Positions 1-10,728 of a stretch of DNA of 64,000 nt are shown here, one piece after another; position 1 is the stretch's first letter; the number at the start of each line of letters is the position of its first letter. Both the position numbers and the translations under genes were made by a program. Source of the stretch: Triparma columacea (lineage: Eukaryota; Sar; Bolidophyceae; Parmales; Triparmaceae); contig BRYA01001055.1 of assembly GCA_030267965.1 (NCBI GenBank), positions 4,529 to 68,528 of the forward strand, given 5' to 3'. Under the pieces are notes generated by a model that was not told the DNA's origin, did not search any database, and saw only the letters and a program-made list of their open reading frames with translations.

Positions 1-1093
1 CGTCCCCCCTTCTCTCCCCCTCACTCTCCATTAGGCCAGATGTTTGGCTTTGTTTGATACCTTTTGATTTCTGAAGGAACACGCCAGTGCCTTTCGATCC
101 TGATCTTCCTGGTGCAACCCCTTCAACCTCCTCTGCTTCAAACATTCCGACAAGAGTAAGCGCAGTTTGCCCATATTCATAGCTCACAAGCCTGATCTCA
201 CCCTGGACCCTCGCTCTCTGCGCATTCGTAGAAGTCGCAATCTTTACAAGTTTTATCTTCGCCTCCTTTGGTAAGTTTTTCTCGTCCTCCGACTCTACCG
301 CGACACACTGGCCCGAGCCTTCATAACGAACGTCTCTGATTCTAAGGAGGTACTGGACGACTTTCGTTCCTTTCAAATAGTGCTGCCAAAATACAATCCT
401 ATCCCCCTTCTCCCTATGGATAGTGGCGCGTCGGAAAACTCCCGAATTGCAGTCGGTGAGAATATAATCGAGGACATGCTGCTGCTCATCATGAACGACT
501 ACGCCGACATTCGCTCTCTTAGTATCCCACGACCGCTCAATGATGCCTTCAACGGCACCACGCTCGACAAGCACGCCAACCATCTCCTCATGGGCTTGAT
601 TTTGCTTGTATTTTATCTTATCTAGGGCAGGGTGAGTGGTGTTATCGTCCATGCCACCATCAAAGGCTGCAGCAGAGTCATCGATGGCCTCAGGGGCGGC
701 AGTATTCTCTGTGGCAACCTCAGCAGAGTCATCGACGGCCTCAGGGGCGGCAGTATTCTCTGCGGTAACCTCAGGGGCGTCGACATAGTCTGCGGTGGCC
801 TTGGGGACAACAGCTTGGCGTTGTGCTACCTCGATGGTCTTAACACGGTCAGTGGCATGTTCGTGAGCTGCGGCGCGATCTGCAGCGGCCCTAAGGGTGG
901 CGGCATGGTCATTTACAACCGTGACAATGCCAGCAGCAGTTGCGCCCTCGCCTGTAGCGTCCTTGACGGCGGCGGCAACGTCGCTGGCGGAAGATGCTGC
1001 AGCAGTAAGGTCGGCAAACAGCTTCGTTGTTATAGCCTCGAGCTGTACGATCTTTTTATCCCTCTCAGCGAGCAGAGCTTCATGGTTATTCAT
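1..1093 (-). CDS. Hypothetical protein, N-terminal part, truncated by window edge
   Basis: A reading frame opens at ATG (1093) and runs to base 1 with no stop, about 364 codons, so the gene continues beyond the left edge. The first ~110 residues are Ala-rich and hydrophilic (start MNNHEALLAERDKK), then an acidic stretch holds two near-identical copies of the motif TENTAAPEA(V/I)DDSA at about 721-660. The part after about residue 165 is globular, with alternating charged and hydrophobic residues (WDTKR, IVFWQHYLKGTK, VVQYLLRIRDVRY). It weakly recalls START-like domains such as those of the gene at 4573-8671, but I do not recognise it with confidence. Codon use is like its neighbours. Upstream exons cannot be excluded. 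Confidence 0.7.
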   Translation of the reverse strand, partial: MNNHEALLAERDKKIVQLEAITTKLFADLTAAASSASDVAAAVKDATGEGATAAGIVTVVNDHAATLRAAADRAAAHEHATDRVKTIEVAQRQAVVPKATADYVDAPEVTAENTAAPEAVDDSAEVATENTAAPEAIDDSAAAFDGGMDDNTTHPALDKIKYKQNQAHEEMVGVLVERGAVEGIIERSWDTKRANVGVVVHDEQQHVLDYILTDCNSGVFRRATIHREKGDRIVFWQHYLKGTKVVQYLLRIRDVRYEGSGQCVAVESEDEKNLPKEAKIKLVKIATSTNAQRARVQGEIRLVSYEYGQTALTLVGMFEAEEVEGVAPGRSGSKGTGVFLQKSKGIKQSQTSGLMESEGERRGD

Positions 1094-1927
1094 CTCACAG
1101 TCCAACAGAAGCCTGCGGGAGCGCGAAATAGATCGACGGACCGGAAAAGGGGGTGAGTTAGATAGTTCGAAAATAATTCGTGTGCAACCATCGCCACAAG
1201 CCCTCCACATTTAAAAAAAATGCTTAGTTGATGAAAATTTTGTCCAAATCCCCCAATGGCTCCCCCAGGATGTTGGGCCAGGTTCGGACCAAGGCCATGC
1301 TGTTCCGCTGTGCCTCCTTCCTCCTGCCTCTCTCTCTCATCCTCTCTCCCCACCGATCCCTCTTCTGTCCCCGCCATCTACACGCCCCTCGCCTTATCTC
1401 CCTCCTTACCTTTGTCTCGTCCCCTCGCTTTCCCTCCCCTCCACAAGTTTTCCCCGGTCCCTCCTCCCGAAGCTTCGAGAATAGGAGAGCTTACTCTGAA
1501 GCTATGACTACCTCTCGAACGATGAAAATGTTCTTATGAGGGAGAGGCAATAGATACTTGAACACCGTGCCGTATAAAACTGCAATTAAAGGTGTCGAAC
1601 AAAAATAAGGTTTGGATATATTTGCCTGCTCTTAGCACAACTAATATCTTGAGTGACCGGCTTTACTCGGTTTGTAAGAATCACGGCGGTTGTGCGTGTG
1701 ACTTAGAACTGCCTTTCTCAATTTAAATTACAACACTTTACATCCCTGGAACTCCCCCTCCCTCGCCTCCCACCTACCCTAATCCCTTCCTAATTTGTAC
1801 GCTTTGCATAACAATAATAGGGGCGGACTGGTTGGTGGCGAAGTATTTCAACTAGTTTGATGTGTCGTTGTGGTCATGACAAAGACGATTATTATATAAT
1901 GGCTGCCCTTTCTCCCCTTCGCTCCTT
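1094..1927. other. Intergenic region, no gene recognised
   Basis: It lies between the start of the left-edge gene and the 3' end of the glycoside hydrolase gene. The stretch 1300-1470 is strongly pyrimidine-rich on the + strand. Open frames here are compositional and match no family I recognise. Confidence 0.6.
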
Positions 1928-4080
1928 CTACTCCCCTGCCGCCGAAAGAGCCATTTCCGTCAGCTGTTCCTGGTTCACGATCACGATCTTCTCGTTGTCC
2001 AGCTTTCCTACAAGTTCGAAGATGTCGGCCATCGCCAGTCCTCCGTCGCTTGTAATGTACACCGATTTCACGCTCCCAGCCTTGTAGCCGTTTATCATGT
2101 CTGCCAAGTTGGCCGGTGACTTTGCGTTGAGCTTGCCGTCAACGCCCCTCCATTCGTAACTCTTGAACAGTACGACTTTAGACTTGTCACCCAAGATCTT
2201 CTTGTCCTTCGTCCCAAATATCTCGAGAATCGGTTCAAAGTAGGGGACGTTCACGCAGTGGAATCCGGTAATCCCCTTCTCCTCGTCCTTGGTATACTTT
2301 TCAAAGTAGGAGAGGGCGTCTCCCCACGTTGATCCGCTTCCAGGAAACTCCCAGTGTATCGTCCCACTGATGTTCATGATCTTTGCGAGCTGCTGCATCC
2401 TGTCCTTGTAGAAATGTTGGTCGTCGTCCGACATTTGTCCAGGATAGGAGTAGAGATCTCCGGACGGAGGGAGAGCAAAGTAATCGTTGCCCGTAGTCTT
2501 CACCTCCTCGTACCACCATTCGATCATCTTAGGGGCGTGAGTGACGAGCTGAGGAGAAATTGTCCACACGAGGGGGAAGCACGAGTTTGCCGCGGTTAAA
2601 TTATACTGCGCCCACTTCGTGCTGTTTAGGCAAACGTCCTGCCTGCGATGAGCGAGCGGGGAGGAGCGAGCGGTGGTGAGGAGCGAGCGGCGGTGAGGAG
2701 CGAAGCGAGGAGCAGTTGGTTTTAGTTTTGTAGGAAGGTGGTGCAATGTTTTTGCTGTCTCTTCACTACTCTAGTCGTCGCTTATCGATTCGCCCCCCCC
2801 CCCCCCCACACACACACACGCTCACCTTTCTTGAAACCAATCAACGTGGCGTTCGATAACGAACCTAAGGTTGTCGCCATCTCCGATGAGGAACGAAATG
2901 TACGTCTTCGTCGGGTCGTAGACAAGGGGTGCTGGAGTTGTCGAGACGAGGATTCCTTCCTCCTTGATGGGGGCGGTTTGAGAGAAGTATGAAAGGTTCG
3001 GAACACCCTTCGATGCGACCTGGGCGAAGTAGCGAATCGAGAGACATTAGTGAAAGGAAATGATTCGCTTATTTCTTCGCTCGCTTGCTACCACGCACCT
3101 GACCCAGACTTGCAACACAGTCGGTTTCCGCCTCGAATTTAGATCCCGCCTGCTTGGAGAAAGTGTTATCGTAGCCCCACACCGGGGTCGGGGTCTCGAA
3201 TCCTTCCCAGGCCGCAATCTTTTTCATGAGCTCGTGCTCCATGGTAAAGGGAATGCAACCCTGCGAGAGGAAGAGATTGAACATTCTGTTCGAGACGATG
3301 AAGTCAACGAGGCCACCGTCCATGTAACCAGTCGATGGAAGGTCGGGAGAGAAGGGGTTCGTTTTCTCGTCGTACCCGGGGTTTGACTTCACGAGCCCCG
3401 TAATATCATCCATATGATTCTCGAAGATGTACGATGTCGCGTCATAAGGTGTAAAGCCCTGTGGAGCGAAGCGAGGCGAAGCGAGGCGAAGCGAAGCAAG
3501 CGACGATTAGAAGGTTGTTAGTCATTGTGATGTTGTATGATATTACCGTCTCTTCGCTCCTCCCGTCCTTCGCTCCTCCCGTCCTTTGCTCCTCCCGTCC
3601 TTCACTCATCGCTCTGCCTCTCCTCACCTCCCACTCTGTTGTGGCATCCATAACCATAGAAAGGTCCCCTTCATCATCACTCTCCCACAATACTGCGTCC
3701 AGGGCTCCGGCCAACGTCACTAAAGTCGGCATGAGCTCTTTTTGAGCGTCGTAAGAGTATTTAATATACCCTTTTGTGATGCCACTGTCGTAGCAAGATG
3801 CAAGGAGGTCATCGATCGAAATGTCTTTAATAACACCATCGGTAGTTCTTTTGAGCCAGTCGTCGCTGTGGGAGTTATATGCTAGAGATAATTTCGCATA
3901 GTAGTGCGGAGATTCGCTTTCTTCCTGTTGTTTGGTCTTCAGTTGATGATTGTCGTGCAATGGTCCTTGGGTCTTCCTATTCCTATTCAAAAGGCCGATG
4001 CAGATCTGAGCGAGGTAAAGGGCGGGTTGGGTGTCTGGAGTGCTCAACGAAGTGAGATCCACGTAGTTGATCACGGACAT
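1928..4080 (-). CDS. GxGYxYP-family putative glycoside hydrolase (4 exons)
   Basis: Exons 4080-3628, 3458-3099, 3019-2826 and 2642-1928 join in frame to 573 aa, with GT-AG introns of 169, 79 and 183 bp. Family marks: an N-terminal LYLAQICIGLLNRN segment (the family's 'QGLVNR' region), a central YISFLIGDGDNLRFV segment equal to the 'SDGDN' motif, then WTISPQL, APKMIEWWYE and the PPSGDLYSYPGQM stretch that matches the family name motif. The C-terminal ~200 residues form the usual GxGYxYP C-terminal half. The enzyme is expected to act on polysaccharide, but its substrate is unknown. The start is the first ATG about 115 bp below a TATA word at 4194-4210; the frame is open a little further upstream, so a missed leader exon is possible. 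The family is mainly bacterial to my knowledge, so transfer is a possibility. Confidence 0.8.
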
Positions 4081-4193
4081 ATATATTTTTTCTAAGCAAC
4101 CTTCAGTCTTTTTGCCAGGGCAATCCTTGAACAAGCTTGGGGAGGGTTATGGGTTGATTCCAGGAAAAGGAGGAGGGTGCGGAGGGCTGGTCA

Positions 4194-4210
4194 TTTTATA
4201 GTCTCGCCGA
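4194..4210 (-). promoter_or_regulatory. TATA-type core promoter of the GxGYxYP gene
   Basis: Read on the minus strand this is TCGGCGAGACTATAAAA, about 115 bp upstream of the ATG at 4080. Sixteen of 17 bases recur at 18239-18255 upstream of the O-methyltransferase gene, also on the minus strand and at nearly the same distance from its coding frame. Function is inferred from motif and position. Confidence 0.5.
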
Positions 4211-4323
4211 GTCAATGCAAAGAAGTAAAAAACGATTCACATTTTCATAACAATATCGTCATTATTTCCTTTCCGTCCTCAGTACCCCTTCCAAACCCTC
4301 CATCTCCCCACCCCCAGCACTAC

Positions 4324-4572
4324 CTGTCCAAACCAGTCCCGACTGTCCAACCCTTGCCGGCCTTGATGTCCTTTACAGCCCCAGACGGTCCAACAAACCT
4401 ACGAGCGGGGAGCGAAGCGACAAGTAGTGGGGGGTTATTATCAGGGCATATCCATTTTTTTTCAGCGCTCGCTCCTCCACCCTCCTCCTCACCTCCTAAC
4501 AACCTTTATCCCCATCCTCTCATCGACCTTAAGTACATACCCCTTGCTATCTCCTACCACCACCCTCCCATT
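4324..4572 (-). pseudogene. WDR74/NSA1-like WD40 fragment, two exons
   Basis: Right after the TAA that ends the START/TM frame, the minus strand stays open and reads NGRVVVGDSKGYVLKVDE, then through a likely intron (4399-4492, GTGAGG to CTCGTAG) into RRFVGPSGAVKDIKAGKGW and TVGTGLDR, ending at another GT donor. The GDSKG, RFVGPSGAV and GLDR spacing is that of one WD40 blade in WDR74/Nsa1, a 60S ribosome biogenesis factor. Only about 51 codons are present and no continuation or start was found on either side, so it looks like a relic. The intron carries the TCGCTTCGCTC motif seen in other introns here. Alternatively it is a 3' exon pair of an unrecognised gene. Confidence 0.4.
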
Positions 4573-7500
4573 TTAACCTTGGGGATACACCTTCGTTTCA
4601 CCACCTACCAGAGTCCGCTCCGTATTTGTCCTTGCACTTGTTCTTGTAGCGCCTCCAATTATTATTCTAAGACCTTCCTCACCTTCAGCATCAATGCTTT
4701 GGCGTCTCATACTCTCTCTCATCCTTGCATCTCCTTCACTAGGGATAAACCCGACTGGAACGGACGCCTTTATTGTCTCGTCGAACCATTCTGGCTCTTC
4801 CTCTTCCCACTTTTCCCAATTTGACTCCACCCATTTCCTGAGCTTGTCTTCAATAGTGATCCATTGATGCCTTGAACAACCAAAGACTTGAATCTTCACT
4901 GCATCACTTTTTCCTTCTAGGAAATATGCCATGTTCATGTCCTTTGATCTCTTTGTACTCCAGAAGGTGTGCCAGTACTTCTTCTCAATGTTCAAAAAGA
5001 AGACAGCAAAGCAAGCAACAGAGAACGGTATGAAATACCATACAACTGCCCAGGCTATGGCAATTGCTCTCGCTGTCACAGTGTGTTTAGTGACAAGTAT
5101 TGCCGCTGGAAGACTCCCCATTGTCAACACAAAGCCGAACATCCAGTACACTCCACCGACTTCGTTGTGATGCCTCAATTGGATAAGAGAAGTGAAGTCG
5201 TTTATTGTCTTTCCGGCTACTCTTGCTAGAAGGCTTATCATAAATTCTGCCACCCCACCTGCAGGAATCCAATACCAAAAGTCTCCTCTAATTATCTTTA
5301 CTAACAAGTACAAACCAAGGTCGGTCGGCCCCAATGTAGATGAAGGCCCATCTCCCTCCAGTCAACCCTAGAAGAACTATAGTCATGCACCTAATAAGTA
5401 GCATAGTTGCCGTCAAGAGCACCATAGAAACAAACACTGTTGTTCTTCTTCTTGCATTTGTGGGTATGTACCCATAGAAGTCAGGCACTTGCTCTCTCTT
5501 CACTGGATCTGCATCAAAGTTATAGCTGATGGTTGCTGATGCAAAGCCTGTTGTAATCGCTGACACTGCCAGTGAAAGCCATGCTGCCCTTGAGATATTT
5601 ACTCCCTCCTTTGTAGTGGCAATCGCCATGAGCTGGATTATAACACCAGGTATTGCCTCTGCAAACATCTCGGTGCCTTTCATCAAAGCCATTTCTAACA
5701 TTGGGTCAACTGTTGCCCCAGCCTCTTGTTTGGCTCCAATTGCCACCCTGTACGCATCTACAGCAGGTTTGTACCCAAATATGATTGGCACTGACTCCAG
5801 AACTACCCTCTTCATCCCCAACCTTTTATAGAATATCCAAACGAACAGCATTTGAATCCCAATTGAAACCATCAAACTTGCCAAAGAAGCTTTGAAGTAC
5901 CCATACTTCTCATCACCCAAAAACTTATAGGTCACGTACACATCAGTCAGCAAATCTGACATACTTGTTACAGCTCCGAAAGTCACCCTTGCTTTTAACC
6001 CCAAGTTAGACTTCATGTACAGCTTTGTAACTATCATTTCAAGCATAGGTTTTAGCCAGACATTCTCTCTCATGGCTTTTTTCACATCAGGGTACTCTGA
6101 GGACCACACATGTACCGCGTGGATTGCACTTGGTGTTGTCAGCATAGCCCCCTTCATTGCACTCCCTATCTTCCACCCCTTGGCTTCCTCCTTGTTCTCA
6201 ACATCGCCCTCCTTTGCTGCATTCCTCCTGAATCTGTTCCTCACCACAGCGTACAGCACTGTTCTCATGAAAAGATGCCGTTTCACAAGCTCTCTAAGGG
6301 CCTTATTAGTTCCGATGAATTTACTCACAGCAAAAAGCTTGCTCTCTCTAACTTGCCTCTCCTTGACTATCTCCATCAGCTGCTCTCCGAACCTCCTTCC
6401 ATCCTCCTTACTTGCTTCAGTGCTCTCCAGCAAATTGTCAAAGTAGTGAGCAGCAACAGATGCCCTTTGCAGATTCTTTTTGATATTTTGTTTGCTGAGA
6501 GCCTTTCCTAACTGAATATCATGTCTAGTTACAAGCTCAACCTCTGTCTTTTTCGTTCCAACCTTCTGAAACCTCATTGCTGTAAGTTCTTTTGCTCTCT
6601 TACCAGATCTGCTGCTTCTGATTATTGATGTTGTTACTTTCATTGGCATTTCACGCTCAACTGTCACTACAAGTGTCTTGTTGTTGACTCTATGAAGCTT
6701 AAGCTGGGAGTCAACTCGATTTGTAAGGCCCCAAAAGTATGCTGCAACTTCTTCATGCGATGCTCTCACAGTTATTGAAGTCTTTCCCCAACCCTTGTCA
6801 TCCTCTGCCTTTATTGATACCTGCCTAGACAACCCCACACTGATCTCTTGAGCTCCCTCAATCTCGTCAAAGTAACTTTCAACCCCTTGTGCACCCTTGA
6901 TTGCAATCTCCTCGAACTTTTCAATAATCAGCAGTCTTTTGAATGCTTCAACTTCATTACTCTTGTCGTACTTCTTGCGTAAGTCTGAGACTGCAGCAAG
7001 GAATCTTGGGGCAAGTATGTTCATTACTTTTGAAGGAATAACTCCTTTAAAATCAACCCTACAGGTGTATGTTACTCTGGTCTGCGGCACATTTCCACAC
7101 GCATCTAGAGGCTCAAATGTCCAGACAGTGAGTGAACTCAATTGTACACACTTTTTGTCAGGTGGGTATTCCCTCTTCAAATCCGAATTATCCAAACTTA
7201 TCATCAACACTTTCCCCCAATTATCTTTTTCCCACACCACTTTATTTCTTGCTTCCCGGTTTGACAACCCTGGGACTCCAAGTTCCCTTGTCGTAAAGTA
7301 ATAAAGTGAGTGAGGGCTTATTTTCTTGACCCAAATTTCCGGAACGCCTGACAATTTGGATTTCTTTTTCCAGGCTCTGCTGTAGAGACTAGAGAATTCA
7401 TAGGCAGCGCATTCCTCCACACTTGCATCTACAACAGCAGTTGCTATGCCAGTTCCGAGGCTTGAACCATCTGTATGCACTAGTTTCATGTTGACCCTCT

Positions 7501-8671
7501 TATCAGGACTCTTCAAGTTGTTGAATTTCTTACTCTTCTTGCATTTCATGTAGAAATCCATGCCCTTCTCGATTGCCTCCTTCTCGTCCGTGGTGTAATC
7601 TTGTGATTCATCCTTGATTATGCTAGTGAGAGATTCCAGTGCATCCTTGTCACTCAAGTCATCGATCTCTTTGCTCTTGTCAAACTTCCTCCTCAAGTCT
7701 GAGACTATTGTCAGAAACCTCGGAGCAAGCTTGTTTATGACGGGAGAGAAGAAGATGCCACCAAGGTCTACGTGTGTCGCAAAGTTGACTGATGTTTGTG
7801 GCACGCCTCCAACAGGGTCAAGCGGCTCAAAGACCCATACTGTGTGAATCTTCACTAAAACATTCCGAGCCTTCACCGGGTATTTTTTCTCGAGTTCCTT
7901 TGTATCTGACACATCTACGATGACTTTTCCATTGTCTTGTTTACACCAGATAACTTTGCTCCTCCCGTCACGTAGCGAAAGTCCGGGGAGACCAAGATTT
8001 CTTGTTGTGATGTAGTAGAGAGTGTGGGGATTCACGTTAATGGCCTTCAAGAAAGTTAATCCCCACCTCTTGGCGTTCCTTGCGTCCTCCCTGCTACCTA
8101 ATATAGATACCTTGCTTGCGGCGCACTCCTCCACACTTGCATCAACTACAGTAGTGGCAAAACCAGTCCCACTGCTCGCCCCATCAACGTGAACTAGCTT
8201 CATCTTGACCCTTGGGTCAGGACTCTTCAATTCGTCAAAATTCTTTTCTTCCTTGCACTTTTCGTAGAATACATTTCCTTTCCTGATTGCCTCCTCCTCC
8301 TCCTTGGTGTAATCCTGGAGCTCGTTCTTGATGACATAGGCAAGAGCATTAAATCTGGCTTCGTCAATCTCGTCGTCAGTCCGCTCGGTGTCACCTACAA
8401 CTTCGAGGGAGGCATGACTCCCCTCGATGTTTCCTTCTAGCAATTGCTCGTCGCAGTCATGCCCGTCGGGAGGATCGTAGGCGGGAGTAACGTATCCCTT
8501 CTCCATATCATTGTCATCGATTGAGTCAACAACGTCAGAGGCACCTACAGTCTCCCTGTTTACTTCGCTCTCGACGTCGACAAATTGTACTTGGTCAGTG
8601 GTGTCTCTCTTGACATCGGTCGTGGCGACGACTTGGTCGTCCTCCGACTTGGGGCTCGCTTTAGTGCTCAT
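4573..8671 (-). pseudogene. START-repeat multi-TM protein, frame broken by 4-bp duplication
   Basis: The first frame (ATG 8671, stop at 5288) gives 1127 aa; a second frame (to 4573) continues the same protein. Two similar START/Bet v1-like units (about residues 130-340 and 360-570; shared cores DPRVKMKLVHVDG and DKRVNMKLVHTDG) are followed by a third, shorter unit and then at least six hydrophobic segments. The segment FAEAIPGVIIQLMAI recalls XK-related membrane proteins. At 5319-5326 the tetramer GGTC stands twice; one extra copy shifts the frame just after RWAFIYIGAD, and the other frame carries on with LGLYLLVKIIRGDFWYWIP. The whole protein would be about 1370 aa. A lipid-binding membrane protein is the likely role. 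The break may be a real mutation, an allele or an assembly error. Confidence 0.7.
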
Positions 8672-9438
8672 TTTTACACTCAAATTGGCTTTCTTGGTAT
8701 CTAACGGGGGGTAAGGGTAAACGAAGGGGTGCGGTAAGTTTTGTAGGTCTAAGCCAATATTCGCATGCTATTTACGGAACAGTTCTAAGACATTTACGAA
8801 AGTCCCCCCCCCCTCCCCCCCGTCAAAGCGGATTAAATTTGAACTGTTTGCGTTTCGGGGATTTATCTCTAAGGTAACATGGTACCATACAATGTACTTC
8901 GAAAAACACAGCAAACTCTCACCTTCAATGAGTCGTACGGGGAAACGAAAAGGATTTTTGTTTCAACCTGGGGCAAGTGGGAGGTTAGGTGGTTAGGGAG
9001 GGGGGGAGGGCTTGTTGCTCAATAGGCAGTAATACTGGATATTACGGGTACTAAAATAATCCGTTATTGATGGGCTACAGTCGCCGGGGGGGGGATAAAA
9101 CGTCATTGAAAATGTCAATAGCTGAAATCCTCCAAACCATGCAGACCGGGGGGGTCGGTCCTTTATTCCCATTTATACCCCCAACGAACGAATTTGGAGA
9201 ATGAACGCAATGAGTCTCTTCATTGTTACTATATATCCACGATGGTAGCTCACCTGGGAAAATACGAGTGCGATATGGGTTTCAAATGCTCCAGCAATTT
9301 GAGAGGAAAAAAATGGAAAATAGGTCCTAGGGGGAGCCAAACCAATTTGTCGATAATTCATCACAAGAACGATCCCACACGTTCTTTTAGCGCCTCACAT
9401 CGTCGATACTAGTCAGTAAGACCCTCGTTTTAACGCTT
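8672..9438. other. Divergent intergenic region, no gene recognised
   Basis: It separates the divergent START/TM and 2OG-oxygenase genes and must hold both promoters. Poly-C and poly-G runs stand near 8807-8820, 9000-9010 and 9087-9094. No TATA word like that at 4194 was seen. Confidence 0.6.
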
Positions 9439-10563
9439 ATGGTCACACCGGTATTCGGTATCCTTCTCCTTCTCCTCTTTGGCTCAAAGCCGACTCTCAA
9501 GCTTTCAGCCCCGCTCGAGCCACTGCTTGGCAAAGACCCGCCGCACCGAACCTCTCCTGGAGCTGCTACCTTCGACGTTGCGGGGCTCGATTCCATTGCC
9601 GCCGTCGCGGACACAGGACTAGATTCCATCGCCGCCGTTGCAGATGGCAACACTCCGACCAGGACGCCCTTTATTTCCGACGCCCCCGTCCACCTGATTC
9701 GGGGAGCATTGGATGAAGCTGCTTGCCGACGGTTCGTCGCTTCGGCCGCCGCCCACGGTGGCTGGACGACGGGGAGGCACCACCTTCACCCGACCACCGA
9801 CATTCCCGCCATGGATCTTCCGGGAGGGGTGGGGACGGAGGCGCTTGATCTGGCCAGGGACGTCGTCCTTCCCGCTATCGCCGCCGCCTTCCGTCCCGAA
9901 AGGGGGGTGAACTCGTTGTCGTTCCGTGATCTTTTTCTCGCTAGATATGAGGCTGACCCGGAAAAGGGGCAGGCTGGCCTGGGAAAGCACAAGGACGGCA
10001 GCGTTTTCAGCTTCAATGCGCTACTGTCTGAGGACGGGGACGACTTCAGGGGCGGAGGAACGTGGGTCGAGCCAGTGGGGGTGGTCAGGCCCCGTCGGGG
10101 GGATATCCTGCTGCACCGGGGCGACCTCCTGCACGAGGGCAGGCCTGTGACCTCTGGGACCAGGCACGTCCTGGTGGGGTTCGTGCAGGTGGACGACGAC
10201 GTCGGGGACAATGTCGGGGACGGGAATGGTAGCCGTAGGAGCGAGCTCGTCCTCCGCACCGTCGCCTCCCTCCCCCTCGGCATGGTGGTGGAGGTCGATA
10301 CAGGTCTCAATCCGACCCGTGTGTTGGTAACGGAGGTGTCAGCCGGGGGGGAAGCAGCACAAGCCGATGTACGAAGAGGCGACCTCCTCCGAGGGCTACT
10401 GGTAGGGAAGGGGGAGGGTGAGCTTACTCCCTTCGACAGCCGGACCTTCGAGGACGTCATGGGGGTGCTGGCGGGAAGAAAAGGGAAAGGGCCGGTGCGC
10501 CTGGTGGTGGAGCGGTGGGCAGAGAAAGGCGCAGTCAACGAAAATGATGATAGAATAAAATAA
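9439..10563 (+). CDS. 2OG-Fe(II) oxygenase with C-terminal PDZ domain
   Basis: Single exon, 374 aa from the ATG at 9439. An N-terminal hydrophobic stretch (VFGILLLLLFGS) suggests a signal peptide or anchor. The middle (about residues 75-250) fits a prolyl 4-hydroxylase-like 2OG-Fe(II) oxygenase: HKDGSVFSFNALLSE supplies the HxD iron ligands, LLHRGDLLHEG the distal His, and TRHVLVGFV the Arg that would bind 2-oxoglutarate. The last ~95 residues (LGMVVEVD, VLVTEVSAGGEAAQADVRRG) look like a PDZ domain. The expected reaction is hydroxylation of a protein or small substrate in the secretory system; the substrate is unknown. The fusion of the two domains is unusual. Confidence 0.8.
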   Translation: MVTPVFGILLLLLFGSKPTLKLSAPLEPLLGKDPPHRTSPGAATFDVAGLDSIAAVADTGLDSIAAVADGNTPTRTPFISDAPVHLIRGALDEAACRRFVASAAAHGGWTTGRHHLHPTTDIPAMDLPGGVGTEALDLARDVVLPAIAAAFRPERGVNSLSFRDLFLARYEADPEKGQAGLGKHKDGSVFSFNALLSEDGDDFRGGGTWVEPVGVVRPRRGDILLHRGDLLHEGRPVTSGTRHVLVGFVQVDDDVGDNVGDGNGSRRSELVLRTVASLPLGMVVEVDTGLNPTRVLVTEVSAGGEAAQADVRRGDLLRGLLVGKGEGELTPFDSRTFEDVMGVLAGRKGKGPVRLVVERWAEKGAVNENDDRIK

Positions 10564-10728
10564 AATAATATATTATATAGGGGGATGAAACGCCTATACA
10601 TACTGTAGATTGGCATTGCTGATATATTTCAGCGCGGTTTATAGAGTTCACGAATATAACAGGACTATAAAAATGATGAATATGAATATATCCGGCAAAA
10701 AAATTCATAACCTTATACCATTGCTCTT

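Noticed and set aside
9786..10616. 276-codon minus-strand frame opposite the 2OG oxygenase
   Set aside because: Shadow of the GC-rich coding strand; S/T/P/R-rich without motif, while the plus strand has clear catalytic residues.
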